42,568 nt of DNA from positions 1-42,568 of the IMG/VR virus record IMGVR_UViG_3300034142_000043; one strand, written 5' to 3'. Below the pieces are notes generated by a model that was not told where the DNA came from, ran no database searches, and worked only from the letters and a program-made list of their open reading frames with translations. Shown one piece after another: positions 1 through 8,088 of this stretch. Both the position numbers and the translations under genes were made by a program. Each line of letters opens with the position of its first letter. The stretch's first letter is position 1. Source of the DNA: a virus.

Positions 1-1345
1 GAAAGAAGTTCAGCATGACGAAATTGGCGTGCTGGATCTCATCGAAACCGGCTTTGAGCGCATCGGCCGCGATCATCCCTGCCGGAATATGGCCCGAGAC
101 GCGCAAGCCCCTCGCATGGGCTGCCTTGGCTGCTACCGGCACCAGCTCCGGCTTCAGCGAGCTGTACAATTTGATCTGCTCGTAGCCGAGGTCCGCATAA
201 TTGTTCACGTGCCGGACGACTTCTTCAGGCGTCCCGGCGAGCACCTTCGACGGCCCCGCCATTGGCCCCGAACCGTCGATGAAACCCGCCATGAAGACGC
301 GCGGTCCAACCAGCTCGCCGCTGTCGAAGCGCTTCCGCCTCGCCATCAATTCGTCGGTGTCGCCGGCAAGGTCGCGAACGCTGGTAACGCCGGCGCCGAG
401 ATAGACGAGGCCGGCCCAATCCTGCCCCACGTGGACGTGCATGTCCCAGAGGCCGGGAAGCAGGCTCTTGCCGCCCGCATCGATGATCTCGGCACCGGCG
501 GGGACGGTAATCGCGCCGTCCGGCCCCACCGCCTCGATGCGGTTGCCGCGGACAAGCACGCTTGTTCCGGCACGCATGGACTTCGTCGCTGCATCGAACA
601 GGTTTGCGTTGCGGATGAGCAGCGCCCCCGAGGGCCTGCGCCCTGCGGTTTTTGCCGCATCGGCCAGGGCCGCGCCAAGAAGTTTACCCTGCTCGCCGAG
701 GAGCGTCGCGGCGGCTTTTTCGAAACCTTTGCGGACCGTGCTCCCCCAACTGGCGCCGGTGAAGAACAACTCGCCTTTGGAGTCCAGCCAAACCGGGGTT
801 GCGCCCACGCTTACCCCCTCGATCGCGTACAGCGTCACCGTCTCCCTGGCGCCGCCGTCTCCGGATACCTTGAGGTTCCCATGCTTGCGCAGCCTGGCAC
901 GTCCCGTGGGCAGTAAGTCCAGCGATTGTCCGGGCGCGGCTCGCAGCGCCCGCGCGAGCGCTGCCCAATGCTCCGGAGTGCGCTGATGGGCAATGTAGAA
1001 AGCGCCCTTGGCAGGAACCGAGCCGGCATCGACACGGCTTGTCCAACTTGCCTTGCCTTCCTTGATCGCGAACGCTTCATCCACCGGCACCTTCAGATAG
1101 TCGACACCCGTGACGGAAGTAGATTCAAGAAGCCCGCTTGAGGAAATTCTGAAGATTTGCTTCAGCTCATGGCCGCGGCCGCGGTCGTTATAGCTATAGG
1201 CGACCAAGCGTTCCTGCCCCTGCTGCGTCACCTTCATCGTGCCCGACGCCCGGTCCGCAATCAGATAGGTATAGTCTTCGGCTGCCGCTGGGGAGCCAGC
1301 CAGGATGGCCAGTGCCGTAGTGGCCAAAAACGCTAGTTTCCTCAT
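1..1345 (-). CDS. Secreted amidohydrolase (imidazolonepropionase-like family), 3' end outside window
   Basis: Host gene reading leftward, 448 residues visible and cut at the window edge. Residues 1-22 form a Sec signal peptide ending in SPAAA, so the enzyme is exported. An unusual N-terminal region of about 235 residues precedes the amidohydrolase fold, which opens with a beta-sandwich segment (ALLIRNANLFD, 241-251). Metal ligands are visible: HVH at 303-305 in DMHVHV, the probable bridging lysine K392 in EQIKLYSS, H419 in SGHIP and H439 in IQHAN. The final metal aspartate would lie beyond the edge. This pattern is that of COG1228-type hydrolases acting on cyclic amides or dipeptides; the substrate cannot be read. 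The ATG at 1345 is preceded by GGAAGGAT at good spacing. Before phage entry the gene lay just downstream of tRNA-Gly on the same strand. Confidence 0.9.
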   Translation of the reverse strand, partial: MRKLAFLATTALAILAGSPAAAEDYTYLIADRASGTMKVTQQGQERLVAYSYNDRGRGHELKQIFRISSSGLLESTSVTGVDYLKVPVDEAFAIKEGKASWTSRVDAGSVPAKGAFYIAHQRTPEHWAALARALRAAPGQSLDLLPTGRARLRKHGNLKVSGDGGARETVTLYAIEGVSVGATPVWLDSKGELFFTGASWGSTVRKGFEKAAATLLGEQGKLLGAALADAAKTAGRRPSGALLIRNANLFDAATKSMRAGTSVLVRGNRIEAVGPDGAITVPAGAEIIDAGGKSLLPGLWDMHVHVGQDWAGLVYLGAGVTSVRDLAGDTDELMARRKRFDSGELVGPRVFMAGFIDGSGPMAGPSKVLAGTPEEVVRHVNNYADLGYEQIKLYSSLKPELVPVAAKAAHARGLRVSGHIPAGMIAADALKAGFDEIQHANFVMLNFF

Positions 1346-1597
1346 CAACCTGATCCTTCCTCAACCGTCTCTATTTTGCGCGATGAGGGGAATGCTGCCA
1401 CAGTGTGAGCCGCTTGCTAGGTGCCGAAGGTCACGTTTGGTCGCCTCCAAGTCGCGCGTGAAATCGCCCAGCACCAGGAAGAAGCCGGCCTATTTGCCGC
1501 CCGCGGTGGACCCGGTGTCATCGGCTATGGGATTGCTGTGGCTTCGGTCTCGCAATCGAAAGCTTGCACAGCAGCAAAGGTCACGGAGATCTGCGGT
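1346..1597. other. Host intergenic stretch between amidohydrolase and attL
   Basis: About 250 bases with no gene I can support. Short open frames exist on both strands, but none has a recognisable motif together with a ribosome binding site. The minus strand should hold the amidohydrolase promoter; I see no convincing -35/-10 pair. Before integration this sequence directly followed the 3' end of tRNA-Gly(TCC). Confidence 0.5.
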
Positions 1598-1630
1598 GGA
1601 GCGGGTAGAGCGAACCCGCCATTAACATAC
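1598..1630 (+). other. attL: attL: left attachment site
   Basis: The core GGAGCGGGTAG (1598-1608) is followed by AGCGAACCC and then the phage arm, with CCGCCATTAACATAC at 1616-1630. That arm is the exact reverse complement of the arm at 41284-41298. The host side (before 1598) reads TGCGGT, so on the minus strand the original tRNA end was ...TACCCGCTCCACCGCA, with an encoded CCA. The crossover dinucleotide predicted from symmetry is AG at 1607-1608. Confidence 0.88.
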
Positions 1631-1651
1631 TTCCTCCGCGCCAAAGCCTGA
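1609..1651 (+). other. Displaced 3' end of the serine integrase gene
   Basis: When the prophage ends are joined at the AG core, the integrase frame runs from 41307 directly into 1609. It continues as RANPPLTYFLRAKA and stops at TGA 1649-1651. In the lysogen this segment is cut off from its gene and replaced by tRNA-derived codons. This is read directly from the two junction sequences; use of the frame in the free phage is inference. Confidence 0.8.
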
Positions 1652-2108
1652 AGCTCCCCACACCCACCCCCTCTCCGGACGCGAAGCGTCGCAGCTCCAG
1701 CGCGGCTCGGCCGAGCAGCGAGACCAATGAACGCTGGCCGCTGCCCCCATTCCCTTCACAACTGGGGGCCATCGGGGAACGCCTAACACTCCTAACATCC
1801 GCAGAATTCCGCGCAAAATGACCTAATCTTTTGTCTAATCTCTGCCTAACCTGATTATGAGAAAGAAACCTAATATCTCTCACATTGAAAGGCTTGCGTT
1901 TTCAAGGACATAAGGAAACCCACCCGGGAGCATTAGGTGGTGGTTAGAGGAAAGTTGAATAATTTACCGCCGCCAGATCAACAGCTTGCGACCGCTGCGG
2001 GTCTGCAGGTTAGCAATATTAGCTTCTTCCCCCACCCCTCGCCTGCGAGGCTCTTTCATTAAGCCGCTGTTCCGAATACGTTCCCTAAGGTGGGCGGAGG
2101 GTGCATCG
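1652..2108. other. Non-coding left prophage end with CCTAAY repeat cluster
   Basis: No convincing gene. Between 1782 and 1948 there are six direct copies of CCTAAC/CCTAAT or a one-base variant (1782, 1791, 1822, 1834, 1845, 1869) and two inverted ones (1932 ATTAGG, 1943 GTTAGA). The stretch around 1800-1970 is distinctly more AT-rich than the rest of the window. A TTGAAA...TTTCAA inverted pair lies near 1886-1906 and could be part of a promoter or operator for the gene at 2109. A replication-origin or regulator-binding role is possible but unproven. Confidence 0.5.
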
Positions 2109-2465
2109 ATGTGGAAGCGGAGGATCTGGCCGGTCTCATTTCGGACCGTTGGAGCGATGATTGAGAAGGGCGTGGTCGTGCGCGTCGGCTGCGCTCGATG
2201 CCGGACGTTTTTCGACGTCGACCTGATTGGCATCGCTCGCGCGAGAGGTCCTGATTATTGCCTCATCGACCGCACGACCCAGTGCAAGGTGACCAGGTGC
2301 CGCGGTCGCGGCTACTTCATAGCTGCGAGCTCGATGGTCGAGCCAATCATCACTCTGACGAACGCGAGCATGGATCCCTTCGGCTTGAACGGCCTGCGGC
2401 CGATCGACCTGGAACCTTCTGACCCGCCTTCCGGCGAGCCGGTCGAGCAGCTTCAGATCGCATAG
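2109..2465 (+). CDS. Small cysteine-containing phage protein, function unknown
   Basis: A 118-residue protein. The ATG at 2109 is chosen because GGAGGG lies about 8 bases upstream; an in-frame start further up has no such site. The middle contains RVGCARCRTFFDVDL, followed by TQCKVTRCRGRGYF. This gives CxxC and CxxxxC pairs that look like a small zinc ribbon. Proteins with this layout occur in sphingomonad prophages and chromosomes without an assigned function (recollection, not a search). It is the first gene inside attL, transcribed rightward and separate from the late operons. Zinc binding is inferred from cysteine spacing only. Confidence 0.6.
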   Translation: MWKRRIWPVSFRTVGAMIEKGVVVRVGCARCRTFFDVDLIGIARARGPDYCLIDRTTQCKVTRCRGRGYFIAASSMVEPIITLTNASMDPFGLNGLRPIDLEPSDPPSGEPVEQLQIA

Positions 2466-2784
2466 GCGAAACCCGCTCCAGCTGCATCAATCCGCGTCAC
2501 CGCCCCCTCCCCGGCCCCCTTGGGAAGGGGCAGGGGCGGCCGACTGCATCAAAACCGACCCCAAAAGCCTGCGGGCGAGGCGCGGGGGCAAGCGCGGCGC
2601 GCGGGGTGGAGGCGGCGCCCCCTCCCCCTGCCCGGGCTGAGGTGGTGCGGGAGCCTCCCTGGTGGTGGCGGTGTCGGTCTCATCCGGCCTGCGCGGCGGC
2701 TGTTGCTGTAACCTAGCGGGTTACAGCAACGCGGGATTGACACTAATTCGGGTGCGGAGCGCGAGCTCGCACGTTGAGCCCGCA
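2466..2784. other. Intergenic stretch with GC-rich inverted repeats and an Ogr-type site
   Basis: The first part (2500-2660) is extremely GC-rich, with imperfect complementary tracts (GGCCCCCTTGGG facing GAAGGGGCAGGGGC) that could fold as a terminator-like stem for the upstream gene, though no T-run follows. The second part holds the perfect palindrome at 2702-2730, described separately. I find no gene here. Confidence 0.5.
2702..2730 (+). promoter_or_regulatory. Ogr-type activator site upstream of the 59-aa gene
   Basis: Perfect 12-base arms GTTGCTGTAACC / GGTTACAGCAAC around TAGCG. The inner 19 bases (2707-2725) read TGT-N13-ACA and share TGTAACC with the sites at 5974, 13449 and 19175. 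This is the most symmetric of the four. P2-family Ogr/Delta proteins bind a TGT-N12-ACA dyad upstream of late promoters; the one-base longer spacer here is uniform across all four sites. The next rightward start codon is at 2785. Confidence 0.7.
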
Positions 2785-2964
2785 ATGCGCGAGCGCTATC
2801 GCCTCGAGATATTCGGCCGACCGGCGGGCCCGTGGCGCTCCGATCGTCGAGCAGCGCTCGCCGACGCGGTGAAGTCCGGCGAGGCCGAATACGACACGGA
2901 GCGTCGCCAGCACTTCCTGATGGTCGGAGCGGAGGTCGCCTTTGAGCAGCTCGCCGACGAGTGA
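2785..2964 (+). CDS. 59-residue late-type protein, function unknown
   Basis: Short basic/acidic protein starting MRERYRLEIFG, rich in Arg and Glu, with no membrane segment. ATG 2785 lies 59 bases past the Ogr-type palindrome and has no clear Shine-Dalgarno site. The frame stays open upstream, but the residues there are low-complexity and include the operator, so I prefer this start. It faces the portal gene head-on (portal ends at 3013). Having its own late operator suggests expression with the virion genes; the role is unknown. Confidence 0.6.
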   Translation: MRERYRLEIFGRPAGPWRSDRRAALADAVKSGEAEYDTERRQHFLMVGAEVAFEQLADE

Positions 2965-3012
2965 GCGATCAGCCACGCTGCCCGCAGCGCAAGGTGGGGG
3001 CGGGTGCGCCGG

Positions 3013-4098
3013 CTAGGCCGCCGCGGCGATCGGGCCCCGGTAGGGATCGAAGGACACCGCCTCGGAGCCGAGCCAGTCGTTCAGCTCGAGGAACCTCATC
3101 TCCAGCGGCTCGATCTCGTTCGCGAAGAAGGTTTCGTTAGCCTTGCCGACATCGCCAAAGCCGCCGGAGTTGGTGGGCACCACGCCGAGCAGCTGCGGCG
3201 GCACCCGGTGAGCTGCGAGCATCTCGTCGCGCGAGATGAGCTTGATGCTCATGAACTCATCCTTTGCCGCCACCTCGCTGATCGGGATGATCTGGACGCC
3301 GTCCTTCTTGCCCTTCGGCGCGTGGATGAAGAGATTTTTGAAGTTGCCGACGCCGCGCGCGCCCTTCAGCTGCTCCTTGATCGCATCGGCGTCTTCGTTC
3401 GAGACCGACTCTTCCGAGCAGTAGAAAATGAAGCCAGCATGGCTGCCGTTCAGATAGTAGCGCCGCCGGAAGAGCGTCGCCGCCTCCCCCATCAGCCCCG
3501 CCTGCAGGGCGTGGAAAAACTCCGGCACGCCGTAGATCTCCTGGCTCGGATGCTCCTGCAGCATGTGGAAGACCCGGCCGGGCCCGAACTCGTGCTCCTG
3601 GCGCCACCCGGGGACGAAGAAGAATCGCCCGTCCTCCACGCCGCGGCGGGTGAAGCGCGCCAGGCTGTGCTTCAGGGCGAGCGGCCGCCCGGCGAGATTG
3701 TCGCGCCGTTCGAGGTAGGCGTTGCCGACGGCGAGGAAGTCGAGCGCGAGCTTGCGGAAATCCTCCCGGCCCAGCAACCGCGACGGCCGGAAATGCTTGA
3801 CGAGCAGATTGACCTTGAGCCGGATGCAGCTCGCATGCGGCCCCGGAATGTCGAAGGCCCGCGTCAGTCCGTGCATCGAGACCGGGGGCTCGTACCAGCG
3901 GCCATTATGCCAGGTCTCGCAAAATCCGAGGAGGTCGCGCTTGTCGTGAACCGCCTCGGGCTCGCCGAACGAGAAGGCCTGCACCTTGCCCGTTGCCGCG
4001 GCCGCGGCCACCTCGCCTGTCGAACTCGCGAGGATCTCGCCTTCGATCGTCCTCGCACCGTCGTCGGCGACGCCCGTCATCATGGGCAGCTGGTCCAT
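3013..4098 (-). CDS. Q: Portal protein, P2 gpQ/PBSX family
   Basis: A 361-residue protein (P2 gpQ has 344). It forms the dodecameric ring at the capsid vertex through which DNA enters and to which the tail joins. Seen: N-terminal segment around AFSFGEPEAVHDK; central fold with LALDFLAVGNAYLE; and the family-typical C-terminal block HRVPPQLLGVVP followed by GGFGDVGKA. It is the second gene of a leftward operon after terminase P. Its ATG at 4098 overlaps the last base of the terminase stop, so translation is probably coupled. Transcription should start at the Ogr-type site at 5971-5995. Confidence 0.95.
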   Translation of the reverse strand: MDQLPMMTGVADDGARTIEGEILASSTGEVAAAAATGKVQAFSFGEPEAVHDKRDLLGFCETWHNGRWYEPPVSMHGLTRAFDIPGPHASCIRLKVNLLVKHFRPSRLLGREDFRKLALDFLAVGNAYLERRDNLAGRPLALKHSLARFTRRGVEDGRFFFVPGWRQEHEFGPGRVFHMLQEHPSQEIYGVPEFFHALQAGLMGEAATLFRRRYYLNGSHAGFIFYCSEESVSNEDADAIKEQLKGARGVGNFKNLFIHAPKGKKDGVQIIPISEVAAKDEFMSIKLISRDEMLAAHRVPPQLLGVVPTNSGGFGDVGKANETFFANEIEPLEMRFLELNDWLGSEAVSFDPYRGPIAAAA

Positions 4099-5924
4099 CA
4101 GAATACCTCCACTTTAGCTTTGCGTTCGGTGAGCTCGCCGTCGAGCGGCTCGTTGAAGAGGACGTGCATGATCGCCCAGGCGACGTCCGCGTGGCCCGTC
4201 CCGTCGCTCCGGCTCGCGACATAGGTGACCTGGCGGCCGCTCTTGGTGATCTGGGGCCGGATCGAGACGAAGCTCGCCGTGATATCCTTGTCGCCGGAAT
4301 CATATTCGAGGCGACCGGCGCCGATGACGCTCTTCGCCTTATGGACCATCAGCGCCTTCAGCGGCGCCGAATAGTTGATCGCCCGGGCGAGCGGGAACCG
4401 CTTGACCACCAGCTGATAGACCGCGGCGCCGACGCCGGTCGTGTCGATGCCGATATCGACGACGAAATAGCGCCCCATTTGCTTGAAGATGGCGTGGGCT
4501 TGCTCCTCGAAGCCGCCCTTGAGGCGAAATTTCTCCAGCACCCGGAATTTGCCGCCCTTCACCTCGGGCAAGGCCATCACCACCAAAGCGGCGTCGTCGC
4601 CGTCGGTGCTCTCCTGCGGATCGTAACCGATCGCCACCGGCACCTGGCCGATCGGGCGGAGGCCGTAGGCATCGAAGTCGCGCCACTTGGCGAAACTGTC
4701 CACTCGGCAGCGCTTCATGAACTCGAGCGGGAAGGCCGACTGCGTGTCGTCGACGAACTCGCACATATAGAGGTTGTTGAAGACGTCCGGCGATTTGGAC
4801 CGCCGCAGCCGGTCGAGGTCGAACAGGTCCAGGCCGCCGGCGATCGCGTCGACGATCGTCACCACCTGACGCCAGATGCCGTCGCCGCCGAGGGACCCCT
4901 TCTTCAGCCCCTCAGCGTAAAGGTCGATCTTCGTCCAATCGGCCTTGTCGCGGCCTTCATTGTATTTCTCGCCGGTCCACTTCTTGTGCGCCTGATGGGC
5001 GACAGTCGAAGGCGTGGAGAAGTAAGTCTCCCGGTAGCGATCCTGCGACGCCATGCCGGCGGCGACATCGTCCGTCTTTTCGAAGTCCTGGGCCCAAAAG
5101 CACTCATCATAATAGAAATTGCCGTGCTCGCCTTGGGCAGTGCGAAAATTGGCGCCGAGGAAGAAGATTGTCGGGCGTTCGAGCGGCTTGCCATCCTCGC
5201 CGTCGCCGCGGTCGATGAGGAGGTGCTCGCCCTTCAGCTGCACGCCCGTCACCTGGAAGACGAACTCGATGATATAGCGGCGGAAGATCTCCGCCTGGCG
5301 CCGGGAGGCGGAGAGAAAGATCTGGTTGCGGCCCGTCTCGAGCGCGTCGATCAGCGCCTCGAGCGCGAAATAGTTGGTGGCACCGATCTGGCGGCTCTTC
5401 AGGATGAACCGGGTGCGCTGATTGATGTTCGCCCACCAGGCGCGCTGATAATCGAAGCACCATTCCAGGAAGGCCGCCTTGAGCTCCGCCGCCATCTCGG
5501 CGCTGATCAGGTTCGGCCGCGCCTTCTTCTTCTCGCCTTTGTTGCGGTTTTCGACCTTCGGATTGAGATCGGCCTCGTTGCCGCTGTTGCGGTAGCGCCG
5601 GCACCGCTCGAACCGCTCGAGCTGGCGGCCGAGCAGGTCGATCTCCTTGAAGTCGCCGCCGGTCTTGCTCTCCTTGGCGACGAGCATGTTGTAGCGCGCG
5701 ACGGTCGATTCCTCGGCCGCCCGGATCGAAGGCGCCTCCTGCCATTTCTCCCGTTGCTTCCAGCTCTCGATGGTCGATCGCTTCAGCGGCTTGCCATCGT
5801 TGGTGGCGCCGATGCGGTTCAGTTCGTCCGCGATCTGCGTGACGCCCCAGCCACGCCAATAGAGGCTGCGCGCCTCTCGGCGCACGTCCAGCATCTCGGG
5901 TCTTTCGATCGGGGCGAGTAACAT
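4098..5924 (-). CDS. P: Terminase large subunit (ATPase/nuclease), P2 gpP family
   Basis: A 608-residue protein (P2 gpP 590). It packages DNA into procapsids with the small subunit M. The N-terminus (about 15-70) holds an HTH-like segment with WGVTQIADELNRIG and STIESWKQREKW. The ATPase shows the P2-type Walker A variant LKSRQIGATN near residue 180 and Walker B FYYDECFW near 272. The C-terminal RNase-H-like nuclease shows acidic sites in IGYDPQES and GDDAALVV (about 428-440), then DTTGVG and GHADVAWAIMHVL. First gene of the leftward late operon. The ATG at 5924 lies 49 bases beyond the reverse-oriented Ogr-type site and has no evident ribosome binding site. Confidence 0.95.
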   Translation of the reverse strand: MLLAPIERPEMLDVRREARSLYWRGWGVTQIADELNRIGATNDGKPLKRSTIESWKQREKWQEAPSIRAAEESTVARYNMLVAKESKTGGDFKEIDLLGRQLERFERCRRYRNSGNEADLNPKVENRNKGEKKKARPNLISAEMAAELKAAFLEWCFDYQRAWWANINQRTRFILKSRQIGATNYFALEALIDALETGRNQIFLSASRRQAEIFRRYIIEFVFQVTGVQLKGEHLLIDRGDGEDGKPLERPTIFFLGANFRTAQGEHGNFYYDECFWAQDFEKTDDVAAGMASQDRYRETYFSTPSTVAHQAHKKWTGEKYNEGRDKADWTKIDLYAEGLKKGSLGGDGIWRQVVTIVDAIAGGLDLFDLDRLRRSKSPDVFNNLYMCEFVDDTQSAFPLEFMKRCRVDSFAKWRDFDAYGLRPIGQVPVAIGYDPQESTDGDDAALVVMALPEVKGGKFRVLEKFRLKGGFEEQAHAIFKQMGRYFVVDIGIDTTGVGAAVYQLVVKRFPLARAINYSAPLKALMVHKAKSVIGAGRLEYDSGDKDITASFVSIRPQITKSGRQVTYVASRSDGTGHADVAWAIMHVLFNEPLDGELTERKAKVEVF

Positions 5925-5970
5925 CGCCGGCGACGCTAACCGCGCCCGGCCCCGGCCTACGCCTCACCCT

Positions 5971-5995
5971 TGTTGTATCGGCCACGGTTACAACA
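5971..5995 (-). promoter_or_regulatory. Ogr-type activator site between P and O operons
   Basis: TGTTGT...ACAACA outer dyad; inner 19 bases 5974-5992 fit TGT-N13-ACA. Read on the minus strand it is TGTAACCGTGGCCGATACA, matching the sites at 13449 and 19175 in both half-sites. The orientation and the 49-base distance to the terminase start at 5924 mimic the J and V arrangement, so it most likely drives P-Q leftward. It may also serve O, whose ATG is at 6115. Confidence 0.75.
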
Positions 5996-6041
5996 GCCCC
6001 GAATTGCGCCGCGCCCCGGTTCCGGTCCCTCTTAGGGGCTC

Positions 6042-6084
6042 AGCGACGCGTCGGGACTAAGTCCCCCTGTTCCGGCGCGTCGCT
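6042..6084. promoter_or_regulatory. Nested inverted repeats upstream of gpO
   Basis: AGCGACGCG (6042-6050) is the exact reverse complement of CGCGTCGCT (6076-6084). Inside lies a second palindrome, GGGACT-A-AGTCCC (6053-6065). They sit 30 bases before the start of O, in its expected leader. The role (operator, RNA structure or promoter part) is unknown. Confidence 0.4.
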
Positions 6085-6114
6085 ACCGAATTCAGGACCG
6101 GAGCCGCCGATCTC

Positions 6115-6999
6115 ATGACGAAAATCTCGAAGTTTTTCCGCCTGGCGACCGAAGGCGCCACCTGCGACGGCCGCACGATCTCGCGCCAGGACATCGTCGA
6201 CATGGCGGAGACCTACGACCGCCAGACCTACGGCGCCCGCGTCAACATGGAGCATATTCGCGGCTTTTCCGCCGACCCGCCCTTTTGCGCCTACGGCGAC
6301 GTTGTCGCGGTGAAGACGGAGGAGGTTCAGCTCAACGTCGGCGGCAAGAATGAGAAGCGCCTGGCGCTGCTCGGCCAGGTCGAAGCGCTCGACCCGCTCG
6401 TGACGCTTAGCGCCAAGGGCCAGAAGGTCTACCCCTCGGTCGAGATCAACCCGAACTTCGCCGGCTCCGGCAAGGCATACCTGCAGGGGTTGGCCATCAC
6501 CGACAGCCCCGCCTCGCTCGGCACCGAGATCCTCGCCTTCGCCGCCGGTCTCGGCGACAAGAGCCCGTTCGCGGCCAAGAAGCAGGACAAAGGCAATTTC
6601 TTCAGCGCCACCACCGATGGCGTCATGATCGAGCTCGAGGAAAAGCCGGCGCCGGCGCAGCCGGAAAGCGCCGGGCTGTTCGCGGCCGCGACGGAATTTT
6701 TCAAGCAATTCTCCAGATCCGCCGAGCAACCCGGTGCCGTCCCGCCGGTCGTTCCGCCGGCTCCGGCGAACGACAATGCCGCCCTCGCGCAGCTGAGCGC
6801 CTCGATCGGCGACGGGTTCTCCAAGCTGAGCGCGGCGATGGCCGCCATGTCGACTGAGACCAAGGCCGACCTCGGCAAGCTCCGCGCCGATCACGACGCG
6901 CTGAAGGCGTCGATCGAGAACACGGACGCCGACAAGAGCAAGCGGCCGCCCGCCACCGGCGCCGCCGGCAACGGCAACTACGCCGTCACCGACTTCTAG
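6115..6999 (+). CDS. O: Capsid scaffolding protein with serine protease domain, gpO family
   Basis: A 294-residue protein (P2 gpO 284). It guides procapsid assembly and then matures itself, capsid and portal by proteolysis. The N-terminal domain keeps the P2-type triad in place: D18 in TCDGR, H47 in NMEHIRG and S108 in VYPSVEI. The C-terminal part (about 180-290) is rich in Ala, Pro and charged residues and helical, as expected for the scaffold portion. First gene of the rightward head operon. Its neighbours N and M follow in P2 order. No strong ribosome binding site precedes the ATG. Confidence 0.95.
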   Translation: MTKISKFFRLATEGATCDGRTISRQDIVDMAETYDRQTYGARVNMEHIRGFSADPPFCAYGDVVAVKTEEVQLNVGGKNEKRLALLGQVEALDPLVTLSAKGQKVYPSVEINPNFAGSGKAYLQGLAITDSPASLGTEILAFAAGLGDKSPFAAKKQDKGNFFSATTDGVMIELEEKPAPAQPESAGLFAAATEFFKQFSRSAEQPGAVPPVVPPAPANDNAALAQLSASIGDGFSKLSAAMAAMSTETKADLGKLRADHDALKASIENTDADKSKRPPATGAAGNGNYAVTDF

Positions 7000-7056
7000 G
7001 CGCCGCTTCACCGCACCGCCTGCCCGCCAGCTTCCATCCCGCCGAGGAACGAGAAC

Positions 7057-8088
7057 ATGCTCAACACCACCCGCGTCCACTTCAACTCGCTGCTGTCGCG
7101 CATCGCGGAGCTCAACGGGGTCGACGACGCCACCAAGTCGTTCAGCGTGGAGCCGAGCGTCGAGCAGAAGCTCGAGGCCCGGGTCCAGGAATCGAGCGCC
7201 TTCCTCTCCGAGGTCAATATCTACCCGGTGCCGGAGCTCAAGGGCGAGAAGCTCGGCATGGGCGTCACCTCCACCATCGCCGGCCGCACCGACACCAGCG
7301 GCGCCGGCCGCCGCCAGCCGCGCAGCCCGATGAGCCTCACCGGGCGCGGCTACGACCTGAAGCAAACCGACTTCGACACCTACATCACCTACGCGCAGCT
7401 CGATCTCTGGGCCAAGTTCCCGAACTTCCAGACGATGTTCGGCAACGTCATCGCCCAGGCGATAGCACTCGACCGCATCATGATCGGCTTCAACGGCACC
7501 AGCGCGGCCGCCACCAGCGACCGCGTCGCCAATCCGCTGCTCGAGGACGTCAACAAGGGCTGGCTGCAGTATATCCGCGAAGAGGCGCCCAACCACGTCT
7601 TCAGCGACGGCGCCCATGCCGTCGGCAAGATTCGCGTGGGCGCCGACCCGGCCACGACCGATTACCGGACGCTCGACGCGCTGGTCTATGATGCGGTCCA
7701 CAGCTTCATGCCGACCTGGTCGCGCCAGCGCATGGACCTCGTCGCGATCGTCGGCGGCGGCCTGCTTCACGACAAATACTTCGTCCTGATCAATGAGAAG
7801 CAGGATCCGACCGAGCAGGTCGCGCGCGACATCGTGATGTCGACCCGGCGCATGGGCGGCCGTCAGGCGGCCGAAGTGCCGTACGTGCCCGCCGACACCA
7901 TTCTGGTGACCCCGCTCAAGAACCTTTCCATTTACCATCAGGAGGGCAAGCGCCGCCGCTACATTCAGGAGGAGCCGAACGCCAATCGCATCGCCGACTA
8001 CCAGTCTTCGAACGAAGGCTACGTGGTCGAGGATGTCGATCCTGTCGTGCTGATCGAGAACATCGAACTCGTCGCCGGCGCCGGCTGA
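7057..8088 (+). CDS. N: Major capsid protein, P2 gpN family
   Basis: A 343-residue protein (P2 gpN 357) with the HK97-like fold expected for this family; it builds the icosahedral shell. The start MLNTTRVHFNSLLSRIAELNG and later blocks such as SLTGRGYDLKQTDFDTYI, and the run ending in GYVVEDVDPVVLIE, are typical of the P2 capsid family. The first 20-30 residues are probably removed by gpO during maturation (known for P2, not visible here). GAGGAACGAG precedes the ATG. The next gene, M, overlaps its stop codon. Confidence 0.96.
   Translation: MLNTTRVHFNSLLSRIAELNGVDDATKSFSVEPSVEQKLEARVQESSAFLSEVNIYPVPELKGEKLGMGVTSTIAGRTDTSGAGRRQPRSPMSLTGRGYDLKQTDFDTYITYAQLDLWAKFPNFQTMFGNVIAQAIALDRIMIGFNGTSAAATSDRVANPLLEDVNKGWLQYIREEAPNHVFSDGAHAVGKIRVGADPATTDYRTLDALVYDAVHSFMPTWSRQRMDLVAIVGGGLLHDKYFVLINEKQDPTEQVARDIVMSTRRMGGRQAAEVPYVPADTILVTPLKNLSIYHQEGKRRRYIQEEPNANRIADYQSSNEGYVVEDVDPVVLIENIELVAGAG

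Noticed and set aside
1421-1651. A free-standing 76-residue gene across attL
   Set aside because: Its upstream half is host DNA without motifs and its downstream half is the displaced end of the integrase gene, so the frame is a product of integration.
2702-2730. The 12-bp palindrome as an intrinsic terminator
   Set aside because: No T-run follows, and its inner 19 bases match three other sites upstream of late genes, so an activator site is the better reading.
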